A stretch of 64,000 nt of DNA from Candidatus Heimdallarchaeota archaeon (GTDB taxonomy: Archaea > Asgardarchaeota > Heimdallarchaeia > JABLTI01): NCBI GenBank assembly GCA_018238155.1, contig JABCTZ010000041.1:48540-112539 (forward strand), read 5' to 3'. The translations under genes and the position numbers were made by a program. Numbering within the stretch: position 1 is the stretch's first letter; each line of letters starts with the position of its first letter. Positions 25,621 through 34,253 of this stretch are shown piece after piece. The notes under the pieces were generated by a model. It ran no database searches and was not told the DNA's origin. It saw only the letters and a list, made by a program, of their open reading frames with translations.

Positions 25621-28032
25621 ATGGTGAAAGAAAATTTGGATAAATACTCTCGAGAAGTAATGCTAGCATTAACATCAAAAGAATGCTCAAAAGCAGTATC
25701 AAAATATCTGCTTTCCTTTGATTTAGAAAATTGGAAAATATTCTCAGACAATTTCTATAAAATGACTCCTTTCGAATCCGAAAGAATCCTAACTGAGATA
25801 GCAGCAAAAATGGATATACATATGATTTTAGATTTGTTATCCTTAGCTCACATAATTGGTCAATCTATTTCTTTATCAAACTCTCTCATCAAATCTTTCA
25901 TTAGTACAAATACTAAATCTATAGATGAACAAATTCGTGCAAAAGTCAAATCACTATTAAACTCTCCATTTGCAGAAGAACGAAGAACCGGTCTTTTAAT
26001 GGCAGGTTATTTTGACATGGATGAATTTTTCCCTATCATTGAAAAAATGTCTAATTACGATGTTTTATTTGAAGATGCTTATTTTGCCTTAGGATTATTT
26101 ACCGATAGTAAAATAGTTGAACTTCTTAGTACTAAATTCATTTATTTGGGCAAAAATACGATTCAAAGAAATGCTATAGCAAAAATTTTAGCTCGAAAAG
26201 GGAATCCATTAGCAGCTCTTTGGTTATTTAAAAATAAAGGACTTGACGAATCCACCATAACTACTAAAACAATCTATCTTTCTCGAGATCTTGCTTGGAG
26301 TGGAATACTCCCTCATCTATTTTTGGACTCAGATGATGATTTTCTTCAACCTGTGGCTTTGAAAATGATTAATGGATTAGCATTTATTTTGCCATATGAT
26401 ATAGAAATAATCAAAGAAATAGAACTTCACTGTATGATCAAAAAATTAATTTCGATTCAGAAAGAAAAGCCAACAATAGAATTATTCAAAGCTTCTCTAG
26501 CAATTAAAATGGCTGTTGATGAAATTTATTTCAACATTGATCCTTTTGCAATCGATAAAGAAACTCGAAATGAAATTATTAAATCTTGGAATCTTTTAGA
26601 GAAATATCCTAATGAGAAATTAAAGATTTTTGCAGAGGAATTTATTCAAGATAATCTAAATTTATCTTCACCTCATTTAAAAATAGCAATAAAATTGATT
26701 CGAACTTTCAATCTAAAAAATTATGAGGAAAAGCTCTTACAATTTTCTAAACAAAAAGCAATCGAAACTGAAATTCTTTTTGAAATAATAACAACATTAG
26801 GTTATATTGGTACAGAAGTATCAGCTGAATATATCATTGAAAAAATAACTGAAATGATTGATTTTGAAAAACGGACTCTGTTAACGGATCAAATGATACA
26901 ATTTCATTCTGATATTGATTATTTTGATGATTTTGACAATGAACAATTGGTAATGAATGGTAAAACACTCGAAGAAGATATTATTGTATGGAATCAAAGA
27001 GATAATGAAGATATGTTCTACTGGAATGCTCTTTTCTCACTTGGTAAAATAAAATCTGAAAAAGCTCTTCCTATATTGCTAAATTCACTCAATGATTATG
27101 ACCCAAAAATAAGACTGGAAGCAATTTCTGGTTTGAAAGCCATAAATTGTTTTAATCAAATTATCGAAGAAAAATTAATCGTTAGTATGCTAAACGAACA
27201 ATTTATGAGTGTTCAACGTAAAGCAATTCTCACCTTGGGTTCTCTTAATTCACAACAAGCGATACCAATATTCCTAGGAATCATTTACAAAGCAATTGAA
27301 GAGGGAATACTAGAATTAGCAGATGCTATGGTTGAAAATTATGATACTAGATGGGATGAAAATGAAACGAATACACATTCAGAGCATTCAAATATCGAAG
27401 AGCTGGGTGCTACTCAAAGAGTCCCACGAAAAATGGATACCTCTCAAGAAAAACTAGTTGATGAAGATATTAATCGTTGGATCAAAAGATTTGGTGAAAC
27501 ATCACAAAATTCTCTTGAACTTCGAGAAGATTTCAATGATCAAGAGCTGGATTTAACTTTAGAGTCCGAAGTAATCGAAGAAAGCACTGTTTCTGAGTAT
27601 GGTACTAATGATATTTCATTAAGTGAGGAAATGGGTGATAATGAAATGAAGGATGATGAATGGCTTTCAGAACTCGGTGAACGCTTCAAAAAGTTAACAA
27701 TTGTAGAGAGTGTATTAGAAGCGTTGAAAATTTCTAATGCAAAAGTCTCTACTGATGAAATCAAAGAATTAATCGAACATCCAATAGATGAAGAATTGTA
27801 TAAAGATGCACTAGTAATTCTTGCAAGAACAGGAGAATCCTTTGCTGTAAACGAATTATTAGGTCTGTTTGATATAACAGATTATAGTCGCTCAAGAGAA
27901 ATTATCAATGCTTTATCGAATTGTGATACAACAAATTTAAAACGGTTTCAAAGAAAGGTAAATGAATCTCCAGATTGGATATTAAAAAATACATTAAAGC
28001 AGATTATTAAATCAAAAAATAATGATAGTTAA
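25621..28032 (+). CDS. Large cytosolic HEAT-repeat protein
   Basis: 803 residues, all helical, no signal peptide. HEAT-like helix pairs are clearest at 'NALFSLGKIKSEKALPILLN' with 'DYDPKIRLEAISGLKAINCF', then 'SVQRKAILTLGSLNSQQAIP' with 'IFLGIIYKAI', and earlier at 'RTGLLMAGYFDMDEFFPIIE'. An acidic, low-complexity insert (~575-690) separates the main solenoid from a last helical part. HEAT solenoids act as scaffolds or adaptors; Asgard genomes hold many of them, but no specific partner can be named. No HEAT-linked catalytic motif is seen. The small membrane/zinc-ribbon gene follows 79 bases downstream. Confidence 0.65.
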   Translation: MVKENLDKYSREVMLALTSKECSKAVSKYLLSFDLENWKIFSDNFYKMTPFESERILTEIAAKMDIHMILDLLSLAHIIGQSISLSNSLIKSFISTNTKSIDEQIRAKVKSLLNSPFAEERRTGLLMAGYFDMDEFFPIIEKMSNYDVLFEDAYFALGLFTDSKIVELLSTKFIYLGKNTIQRNAIAKILARKGNPLAALWLFKNKGLDESTITTKTIYLSRDLAWSGILPHLFLDSDDDFLQPVALKMINGLAFILPYDIEIIKEIELHCMIKKLISIQKEKPTIELFKASLAIKMAVDEIYFNIDPFAIDKETRNEIIKSWNLLEKYPNEKLKIFAEEFIQDNLNLSSPHLKIAIKLIRTFNLKNYEEKLLQFSKQKAIETEILFEIITTLGYIGTEVSAEYIIEKITEMIDFEKRTLLTDQMIQFHSDIDYFDDFDNEQLVMNGKTLEEDIIVWNQRDNEDMFYWNALFSLGKIKSEKALPILLNSLNDYDPKIRLEAISGLKAINCFNQIIEEKLIVSMLNEQFMSVQRKAILTLGSLNSQQAIPIFLGIIYKAIEEGILELADAMVENYDTRWDENETNTHSEHSNIEELGATQRVPRKMDTSQEKLVDEDINRWIKRFGETSQNSLELREDFNDQELDLTLESEVIEESTVSEYGTNDISLSEEMGDNEMKDDEWLSELGERFKKLTIVESVLEALKISNAKVSTDEIKELIEHPIDEELYKDALVILARTGESFAVNELLGLFDITDYSRSREIINALSNCDTTNLKRFQRKVNESPDWILKNTLKQIIKSKNNDS

Positions 28033-28111
28033 TCAATTGCTATTTATAACTAATATATGAATGAACTTTTATTTACAAATAATTTTATAGTAGATAGTAT
28101 CATCTGATGTT

Positions 28112-28810
28112 GTGGTTAAATTGTCGGAAATAAGTGAACTAAATGATTTAAATTTACCAATCTTTCGAAAAGTATGCATTCCAAAGAGAGTAACATGGGC
28201 TTATTTCACATATGCTCCATTAGTAGCTTTTATTTTAAATACGATATTGCTAGCAGGACATGTGATTTTACTACCTTATTATCTACTCTCAATTTTATCT
28301 AAAGGAAAACCACCGAAATTTCTGTATGTATGGGTGTACATCAACTCTGCTTACCTGTATGGAGCAATTCATGAGAAGGATGAAGTATGGTTTGATTTCT
28401 GGTGTTTGTACTATATCTATATCGGCTATATTGTTGCCTTTATCGTTTGGATTCTAAACGTCGTTTCATTATTGTTGATTTTTCCAATTTTCTATTATAT
28501 TGAAGAATGGAGATTGATGACCAATGTACAATATCGAATCACTTTCGGCAACTGGAAAAAACTAGTGAATGAATGCCCTGAAATGAGATATAAGCGAGGA
28601 GTTCAAGATCAAGAACGAAAGGAAAAAAGAACTATCAAAGAAGAAATGAAAAAAGCTAAAAAACAGGGCAAATATCATGATGTCACTGTAGAAATTGTCA
28701 ATGATGACATGAAAACAGATTCAAATAAAACTATGTGTCCAACTTGTGGAGAAGCAATTGAGACAAACACAGTATATTGTCAAAAATGCGGAAGTTATGT
28801 TAAAAACTAA
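28112..28810 (+). CDS. Membrane protein with C-terminal zinc ribbon
   Basis: 232 residues. Two hydrophobic stretches, ~30-62 ('YAPLVAFILNTILLAGHVIL') and ~95-130 ('FWCLYYIYIGYIVAFIVWIL' onward), each long enough for one or two membrane passes. A highly charged Lys/Glu helix follows, and the C-terminus is a zinc ribbon: 'CPTCGEAIETNTVYCQKCGS' (~210-229), two CxxC pairs 16 apart. The zinc ribbon should face the cytosol. Family not identified; proteins of this layout are common in archaea. The start is GTG at 28112, with TTG at 28121 as an alternative. Confidence 0.55.
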   Translation: MVKLSEISELNDLNLPIFRKVCIPKRVTWAYFTYAPLVAFILNTILLAGHVILLPYYLLSILSKGKPPKFLYVWVYINSAYLYGAIHEKDEVWFDFWCLYYIYIGYIVAFIVWILNVVSLLLIFPIFYYIEEWRLMTNVQYRITFGNWKKLVNECPEMRYKRGVQDQERKEKRTIKEEMKKAKKQGKYHDVTVEIVNDDMKTDSNKTMCPTCGEAIETNTVYCQKCGSYVKN

Positions 28811-28812
28811 GA

Positions 28813-28860
28813 AAATAAGATCAAGCAATTAATTAAGCGATCTTATTTATCTTTTTTATT
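28813..28860. terminator. Bidirectional hairpin terminator
   Basis: AAATAAGATC (28813-28822) and GATCTTATTT (28839-28848) form a perfect 10-bp stem around a 16-base loop, then a T-rich run. It lies exactly between convergent genes ending at 28810 and 28856. Confidence 0.65.
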
Positions 28861-29260
28861 TTTCTTTAAGCATTCTCTCAAGTAATTCTTGAACGTGTAT
28901 TTTAATTGACTCTCTGGTTTTTCGATAAAATTCAATATCTGTATCCTTGGTGTCTTCTAAAGCCCAATTTTCAGATTTACTGACAACCCAAGCAGGACAC
29001 ATTTTTTCTGCACCACAACCCATTATAACAACCAAATCAGATTGTTTTGCATATTCAAAATCAATTTCTTTTGGATAATGATTTGAAATATCAATTCCGA
29101 CTTCCTCCATTGCTAATATGGCTTTCGAGCTAATCTTTAATGCAGGTTTCGTTCCACCACTTTTTACTTCAATTAAATCCTTACCCAATTGCTTTGCATA
29201 ACCTTCAGCAATTTGGCTGCGACTCGAGTTACCAATACATAAAAAATAGATGCGTTTCAT
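28856..29260 (-). CDS. arsC: Arsenate reductase, low-molecular-weight phosphatase fold
   Basis: 134 residues. Reduces arsenate to arsenite using three cysteines in series and reduced thioredoxin. The P-loop CxxxxxR is 'CIGNSSRS' (Cys8, Arg14), and the resolving cysteines are Cys82 and Cys88 in 'MGCGAEKMCP', where the pI258-type enzyme has Cys82 and Cys89. The general acid Asp lies in 'WALEDTKD'. Length fits the family exactly. It stands alone with no arsR or arsenite pump next to it; the small GTPase gene lies 47 bases upstream on the same strand. A plain tyrosine phosphatase is less likely because of the extra cysteines. Confidence 0.85.
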   Translation of the reverse strand: MKRIYFLCIGNSSRSQIAEGYAKQLGKDLIEVKSGGTKPALKISSKAILAMEEVGIDISNHYPKEIDFEYAKQSDLVVIMGCGAEKMCPAWVVSKSENWALEDTKDTDIEFYRKTRESIKIHVQELLERMLKEK

Positions 29261-29307
29261 TTTTATCTTACCTTTCTGTTATACTTATGTAAGTTAAATC
29301 TCTAGAT

Positions 29308-29907
29308 TCAGCTACGAACACCTCTTTGGGCTCCTTCAAGAAATTTCATTTTTTGAGCTTCTTTTGAATATTCATTTTCATCAAAACGCGAAAGCAACAT
29401 TTTTCCCATTGCTTCAAAAGCTTCATTTATTCCTTCTCCAATATATGCTGAAGTTTCAAAATAGGCATCAAAAGCCAGTTTTTCTTGAAAAGAAGTAATA
29501 TCTTCACTCCAGATTTCTGCTGATTTGCGAAGATCTTTTTTTGTAGCAATTAAAAACATTGGTGCTCGGAAATCAAGATTGTCCTTTACAGATTCGTACC
29601 ATTGCTCCAAATTATAAAAACTGTCTCGACGAGTAATATCAAAAGTAAGAAAAATGCCTTTAGCACCTCCAGCAAATGCTTTACGTAATTTTTCAAACTG
29701 ATCTTGTCCACCGATATCAAAAAGTTGCAAAGTAACACTTATGTTGTTCACATAGAATCTTTTGATAAAAAAATCACATCCAACAGTTAAGTTGTAATCG
29801 GAAAAGAATTCTTGTGTTGTTATTTGTGTACACATACTGGTTTTCCCAACAGCACCATCCCCTACTACTAGAACTTTAAAGAATGCTTCTTTGATTGCGG
29901 CAGACAT
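29308..29907 (-). CDS. Ras/Rab-like small GTPase
   Basis: 199 residues with all five G motifs of the Ras superfamily: G1 'GDGAVGKTS' (16-24), G2 Thr41 in 'NLTVG', G3 'DIGGQ' (64-68) with the catalytic Gln68, G4 'TKKD' (122-125) in place of NKxD, and G5 'ETSA' (151-154). TKxD is the form seen in Rho-type GTPases. 'DIGGQ' rather than DTAGQ recalls Arf-type switch II. There is no C-terminal prenylation Cys, and no myristoylation glycine motif is evident. I place the start at ATG 29907, six bases after GGTG; a GTG at 29916 overlaps that site. Asgard archaea carry many such GTPases; the cellular role of this one is unknown. Confidence 0.9.
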   Translation of the reverse strand: MSAAIKEAFFKVLVVGDGAVGKTSMCTQITTQEFFSDYNLTVGCDFFIKRFYVNNISVTLQLFDIGGQDQFEKLRKAFAGGAKGIFLTFDITRRDSFYNLEQWYESVKDNLDFRAPMFLIATKKDLRKSAEIWSEDITSFQEKLAFDAYFETSAYIGEGINEAFEAMGKMLLSRFDENEYSKEAQKMKFLEGAQRGVRS

Positions 29908-30024
29908 TTTTTTCACCTTGTATCATAAAATAGATGTTTCACAAATATTGAACTATAGATAATAATTTTTGAAATGAATTGAGACATTTAAATTTTTGTT
30001 AATTTGTTAAAAACAGAGAATAAT

Positions 30025-30687
30025 TCATTTTTTGCCGAAAATTTTTCTGGGAATTATTTCGCTCGGGTTAGATAATTGAAAAACCGTTATTCTGTTCACA
30101 AAAGAATCTTTTTCAGCTTTTTCAAGAGCTTTTTGAAAATAACCATTTGCTTTTTGATTATTACCCAATAACCTGTTTATTTCTCCTGCCAAATAGAAAT
30201 ATAATTCTTCCGGATTCTTCAAGAAATCTCTGTCCCTTAGAATTTCCTCAATAGATTCTAGAACGATTCGTCTAGTTTTTTTGAGATTTTTATCTTCAAG
30301 AAATCTATATGCATGACATGCTTGCATTTGAGTAAAGGATTTTTGTTCTTTGGTTAGATTTTTGGAATATTCGGAGATCAATAGATATCCATCCCCAGCA
30401 TTAAATTCAGTAAAGGTCTTTTGAGTAAAATCCACCACATTTTTTAGCGCCACATTAAAATTGACTAAATCTTCTTCTATAAAAGATTTATAATCGGCTG
30501 TAAAAGCAGAAAAACCACATTTTGGACAGATATTTATCAGTAGTAAAATGTGTTGTGGGGAATCTGTACTAGCAATATACAAGTCACTATAACAGTGCCC
30601 AAATGTATTATAACTTCCAAGAATCTCGGATTGAAAGACCACAGAACAGTTTGGACAAGTGAATAATTCATCTAGTATTAATGGCAT
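30025..30687 (-). CDS. DUF2225 family zinc-ribbon/TPR-like protein
   Basis: 220 residues. The N-terminal ~65 residues form a zinc site from two CxxC pairs, 'FTCPNCSVVFQSE' and 'INICPKCGFSAFTADY', the mark of DUF2225. The rest is helical, with a TPR-like pair near 'ELYFYLAGEINRLLGNNQKA' and 'NGYFQKALEKA'. The family occurs in bacteria and archaea with no settled function. It starts 20 bases after the stop of the mtd gene on the same strand, so the two are likely co-transcribed. Confidence 0.7.
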   Translation of the reverse strand: MPLILDELFTCPNCSVVFQSEILGSYNTFGHCYSDLYIASTDSPQHILLLINICPKCGFSAFTADYKSFIEEDLVNFNVALKNVVDFTQKTFTEFNAGDGYLLISEYSKNLTKEQKSFTQMQACHAYRFLEDKNLKKTRRIVLESIEEILRDRDFLKNPEELYFYLAGEINRLLGNNQKANGYFQKALEKAEKDSFVNRITVFQLSNPSEIIPRKIFGKK

Positions 30688-30707
30688 TTAGTATCTCAAC
30701 TCGCGTA

Positions 30708-31565
30708 TTAATTTGAGCTTGGCTTTTCTGTTAGTAAACGTTTGTCTTGAACGTCACCCTCATAACTATGAGGTTGTCTTCGAACTTTATTATTTGATTT
30801 TTCAATTTCGCGAGCCTCATCTGCTAGCTTTGCGGCATTTCTCATCATTTCATGACCAGTAGCTACTTGAGCAATATAGTCTAATCGATCTTTAATTTTA
30901 AAACAACCTTCTGTGTTAATTGCTGCTACACGTTGAGCAATTATTAAGGCAGCTCTGGCTTTTGTTTCAGCATATGGGTTTGCAAAACCGGCTTTTTTTG
31001 ATGCAATAGTTGGAGTAATTATGAATTGAGGGAGAATGATTTTCTTGTTCTTTTTTATCTGAGAAATAACCTTATCAATTTCTTGATATAAAATATTGAA
31101 CACTCCACTAATTGCTAGAACTTTTAATAGATCAGCATTAAAAATTGCCATTTCAATAGGATCAAGAAATTCTCTACGAGCACCAATCATAGCATCCGAT
31201 TTAACAACAAAATATCCAATCCCTTTTTCTTTGAAAACCTCTATTGATTCTTTTTTCAGGATGTCTGTTAAAACTATAACAGGTTTAGTACCACTTGCTG
31301 CTTGTAGAATTACTTCCATCGGATTTGCTAATGAAGCATTTGGAGTAGCAATTATCAATAAATCCTTGTCAAGAGTAGTAGAGATACTAAATGCATCATT
31401 TATTGATTCTTTCTCCAGTTTTGCACCTGAGGAGATTGTACGAATGTCAATATCTAGTCTATCTGCACGTTCATCTAACAGCATCTCCAATAAAACAGAT
31501 GATGCGATATTGCCTAATTTCAATATGCCAATTTTTATTCTGTAAATTTTATCTTTTTTTGACAA
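30708..31565 (-). CDS. mtd: F420-dependent methylenetetrahydromethanopterin dehydrogenase
   Basis: 285 residues. Reversibly oxidises methylene-H4MPT with coenzyme F420 in the archaeal C1 (methyl) branch of the Wood-Ljungdahl pathway. The family text is clear: 'KIGILKLGNIASSVLLEMLL', 'DERADRLDIDIRTISSGAKL', 'KSDAMIGARREFLDPIEMAI' with 'FNADLLKVLAISG', 'AGFANPYAETKARAALIIAQ', and 'EMMRNAAKLADEAREIEKSN'. Length is the usual ~280. The start is TTG at 31565. No other C1 genes are nearby, but this one implies that the organism makes or uses both H4MPT and F420. It is followed by the DUF2225 gene, 20 bases away. Confidence 0.9.
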   Translation of the reverse strand: MSKKDKIYRIKIGILKLGNIASSVLLEMLLDERADRLDIDIRTISSGAKLEKESINDAFSISTTLDKDLLIIATPNASLANPMEVILQAASGTKPVIVLTDILKKESIEVFKEKGIGYFVVKSDAMIGARREFLDPIEMAIFNADLLKVLAISGVFNILYQEIDKVISQIKKNKKIILPQFIITPTIASKKAGFANPYAETKARAALIIAQRVAAINTEGCFKIKDRLDYIAQVATGHEMMRNAAKLADEAREIEKSNNKVRRQPHSYEGDVQDKRLLTEKPSSN

Positions 31566-31811
31566 GTTTTAATCCTTCTTCAATTTTTTAACTAGCCAGT
31601 GAAGATCATCATCTTTCAATCTAATCTTCGTTTACAATAAATACTAGTTACTCTTATATCTTAATTATAATTTGAAAAAGATAAATTTTGTTATAATAAA
31701 ATTTTTGCTAAAGTTATGACTAGAAGAAAATAAAACAAAATCAAAAGACTTGTACAAAAATCAGTTTATGATTTTTCATAACAAAAGAATTAGTTCAAAC
31801 AAGTAGATTTA

Positions 31812-31825
31812 TTAGGTATACCTAA
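31812..31825. promoter_or_regulatory. Perfect palindromic operator, DtxR/MntR-type box
   Basis: TTAGGTATACCTAA is a perfect 14-bp palindrome and closely resembles metal-responsive DtxR/SirR/MDR1-type operators (TTAGG...CCTAA half sites). It lies just upstream of the DtxR-family gene, 42 bases before its preferred ATG, so metal-dependent autorepression is the simplest reading. Confidence 0.75.
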
Positions 31826-31866
31826 CAATGATAGGTTTGATATTAGGTGGATTAATAATTTTGGAT

Positions 31867-32295
31867 ATGGCAACAGTAGACAATCTAACAATGACAGCAA
31901 CAATAGAAGATTATCTAGAAAGCATTCTTGTTATTAGCGAAAAAAAAGGATTTGCTCCAGTAACTGAAATAGCTAATTTTTTAAAAGTGAGTAAAGCTAG
32001 CGTAACAGAAATGTTGTCAAAATTAAAAAAACATAAATTGGTTTTATATGAAAAATATGGAACAATAACTCTCACAGAACAAGGAAAAAAAATAGCTGAA
32101 AAAGTTAAAGACAGGCACGAAATTTGGAAAACATTCCTAACATTAATTGGTGTCAAGTCTGAAATAGCTAATATTGACTGTTGTTTATTGGAACATAACC
32201 TTTCGAAAGAAACTATTTCAAATCTAAAAAAGTTCACCTTATTTCTCAAGGATAAAAAACAAAGTGATATTTTAAAACGATATGAAGAATTCTAA
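31867..32295 (+). CDS. DtxR-family metal-dependent transcriptional repressor
   Basis: 142 residues from ATG 31867. The winged helix covers 'TATIEDYLESILVISEKKGF' through 'VSKASVTEMLSKLKKHKLVL'. The dimerisation and metal-binding part has Cys-x-x-Glu-His ('CLLEHNLSKE'), the pattern of DtxR Cys102-Glu105-His106. There is no C-terminal SH3-like domain, as in short MntR-type members. A frame from ATG 31828 exists, but that codon directly follows the palindromic operator, so I prefer 31867 (31891 is also possible). It likely senses Fe(II) or Mn(II) and controls itself; no transporter gene is adjacent. Confidence 0.8.
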   Translation: MATVDNLTMTATIEDYLESILVISEKKGFAPVTEIANFLKVSKASVTEMLSKLKKHKLVLYEKYGTITLTEQGKKIAEKVKDRHEIWKTFLTLIGVKSEIANIDCCLLEHNLSKETISNLKKFTLFLKDKKQSDILKRYEEF

Positions 32296-32318
32296 CAAAA
32301 ATGATCAGCCCAAAAAAT

Positions 32319-33143
32319 CTAATTGAGATATTTTGATAGTAATTCAAAAGAATTGGCTATTTTTTCCCAATTGTCAAGCTCGAAAACCATAGTGATATCT
32401 GAATCTAAAGTTGAAATTTGATCACAAAACGATTCCCAATTAATCGTACCTTTACCAACTTCAAGATGAGTATCACACCATCCATCTATTGGCCCATGAT
32501 TATCGTGAAGATGAATATGAACAACATGCTCTCTGAAACTGTTGAAGAATTCAGCAAAAGAATATTTTGTAGTATGTGAATGACCTATATCCCAAGTAAT
32601 CTTCAAATTGGAAGAATCAATGGCACTAATAATTTGTAACATTTTTTGAGGAGAAATTGCATCCTCAGGTTGATTCATTGGCATAATAGGCATATTTTCT
32701 AAACCAAGAATTATTTTTCGTTCAGAAGCATATTTCGTTAGCTCTTCTATAGACTTGACATTTCTTTCTTGAGTGATTTTCGGATAAGAAGCTCCAATTG
32801 CACCAAAAACACCAGGATGAAATGTGACAATTTTTGAACCAATATCTACAGCGAAATCAATGCTCTTTTTAATTTGTACCAAAGACAAATTTCGCACACT
32901 TTCATTTATAGCTGCAATATTAATATCAGAAAAAACTGAATGAATTGTCAGTTTAATAGCAAGCTCTTCTGCTAATTCCTTTATCTCTACTCGAGTTATT
33001 TCATCAATATTATCTATGAAACAATATGGTGGTTCAGTTACTAATTCAACAACTTGTAAACCCATTGCATGAGATTTTTTGATGAATTCAAGAATAGTAA
33101 TGTTTTCAGTAAAGTTCAAGACAAATGATGCACCAATTTTCAC
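32319..33143 (-). CDS. Sugar phosphate isomerase/epimerase-like TIM barrel
   Basis: 274 residues of the AP endonuclease 2 / xylose isomerase-like superfamily. Metal-ligand motifs run along the barrel: 'LTIHSVFSDINI', 'IVTFHPGVFGAIG', 'ILGLENMP' (Glu), 'ITWDIGHSHT' (Asp and His), 'VVHIHLHDNHG' and 'MVFELDNWE'. The GTG start at 33143 is preceded by GAGGT. Members range from hydroxypyruvate isomerases and inositol epimerases to endonuclease IV; the absence of the endonuclease IV signature and the small size favour a sugar isomerase/epimerase. Substrate unknown. Confidence 0.75.
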   Translation of the reverse strand: MKIGASFVLNFTENITILEFIKKSHAMGLQVVELVTEPPYCFIDNIDEITRVEIKELAEELAIKLTIHSVFSDINIAAINESVRNLSLVQIKKSIDFAVDIGSKIVTFHPGVFGAIGASYPKITQERNVKSIEELTKYASERKIILGLENMPIMPMNQPEDAISPQKMLQIISAIDSSNLKITWDIGHSHTTKYSFAEFFNSFREHVVHIHLHDNHGPIDGWCDTHLEVGKGTINWESFCDQISTLDSDITMVFELDNWEKIANSFELLSKYLN

Positions 33144-33246
33144 GAAAATACCTCACATATCACGTCTATTTTCATAAATCATTTAATGATTACTATTAAA
33201 AAGTTACATTATCACTCCATATTAAATTCATTTGGTGATTTAAGGA

Positions 33247-34245
33247 TTGAATCAACTAAACATAAACAAAATTGAAACTTTTTTGTTAGAAAAATTCCAA
33301 ACTGATAAAATAGAAAACATCAAAATTATGCCTAACCCAACAGTAAATCATCTTGTAACTTTTGAAGCTGATGAGAAAAAGTACATAATGAAAATCTTAA
33401 CAAGAAAACCGGCAGCCGAACATGAATATTATAGATTGGAAAAAGAAGCAAATATATTGAAGCAGTTTAAGCTGCTTGAAGAATCTCAGAAATTTACTGC
33501 AAAAGAGCATCACAAAGTTCCTGTACCTGTGGTTATACATATCGAAAAGGATGAAAAGATAATTGGAAATAAATTTTTCATTACTGAATTTGTTGATGGA
33601 GAACTCTTAGAAGATGTTTGGTCAGATCTTAATAGAGAAGGTAAAGAAAAAATTACCATTCAGTTAGCAGAAATCATACAATTAATACATTCAGTCAAAT
33701 ATGAAATGTTCGGTGACATTGAAGAATTTGACTGTCCAAGGAAATTTTACTCTTACAAAGGATTGATTAAATCTAATATTAGAAAATATGCAAAAATAAT
33801 TGGTCCGAAAAAACTTTTGAATATAAAATTATTAAATCAAGTAGTAAAATTTGTTGAAGATAATAATGAAAAAATACTTCTAGATTTCAAACCAACATTG
33901 ATTCATAACGATTTACATTTTGGAAACATTATAGTAAAACAAGAGGCAGAGGGATGGATAGTTAAAGCTATTTTAGATTTTGAATGGGCTACAGCAGGAA
34001 ATCCAATTGAAGATCTTGTAAGTATAAAGGAACAATTTCCTTTTGATAAAGAATTAGAGAATCTCTTTTTTAGTAAATACTCAAAAAACAAATTTGATAA
34101 CATCAATGAATATAAACTTGAAGAAAGAATATTCACCATTCTAAAAGAAATATCAAGCATAGCTGTTGGTTGGATAAAATTTCATCCAACGAAAGAAAAT
34201 TTGAGATATGCCAAGAAAAGAATAGAAAAAATGATTACTGATTAA
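33247..34245 (+). CDS. Aminoglycoside phosphotransferase-like small-molecule kinase
   Basis: 332 residues with the APH/choline kinase fold. The Lys-bearing strand is 'KKYIMKILTRKP', the catalytic loop is 'LIHNDLHFGNIIV' (HxDxxxxN with Asp as base), and the metal-binding 'ILDFEWATAGNPIEDLV' follows. Family members phosphorylate sugars, choline, homoserine or antibiotics; nothing points to antibiotic resistance here. The start is TTG at 33247 with GGTG about 11 bases upstream. It ends 8 bases from the convergent TSP3 gene. Confidence 0.75.
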   Translation: MNQLNINKIETFLLEKFQTDKIENIKIMPNPTVNHLVTFEADEKKYIMKILTRKPAAEHEYYRLEKEANILKQFKLLEESQKFTAKEHHKVPVPVVIHIEKDEKIIGNKFFITEFVDGELLEDVWSDLNREGKEKITIQLAEIIQLIHSVKYEMFGDIEEFDCPRKFYSYKGLIKSNIRKYAKIIGPKKLLNIKLLNQVVKFVEDNNEKILLDFKPTLIHNDLHFGNIIVKQEAEGWIVKAILDFEWATAGNPIEDLVSIKEQFPFDKELENLFFSKYSKNKFDNINEYKLEERIFTILKEISSIAVGWIKFHPTKENLRYAKKRIEKMITD

Positions 34246-34253
34246 AATTGCTA

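Noticed and set aside
31096..31545. 149-codon open frame on the plus strand
   Set aside because: It lies wholly antisense to the clearly identified mtd gene and matches no family.
33247..34245. Antibiotic resistance kinase
   Set aside because: The APH fold is shared by many metabolic kinases and nothing nearby suggests resistance, so only a general kinase call is made.
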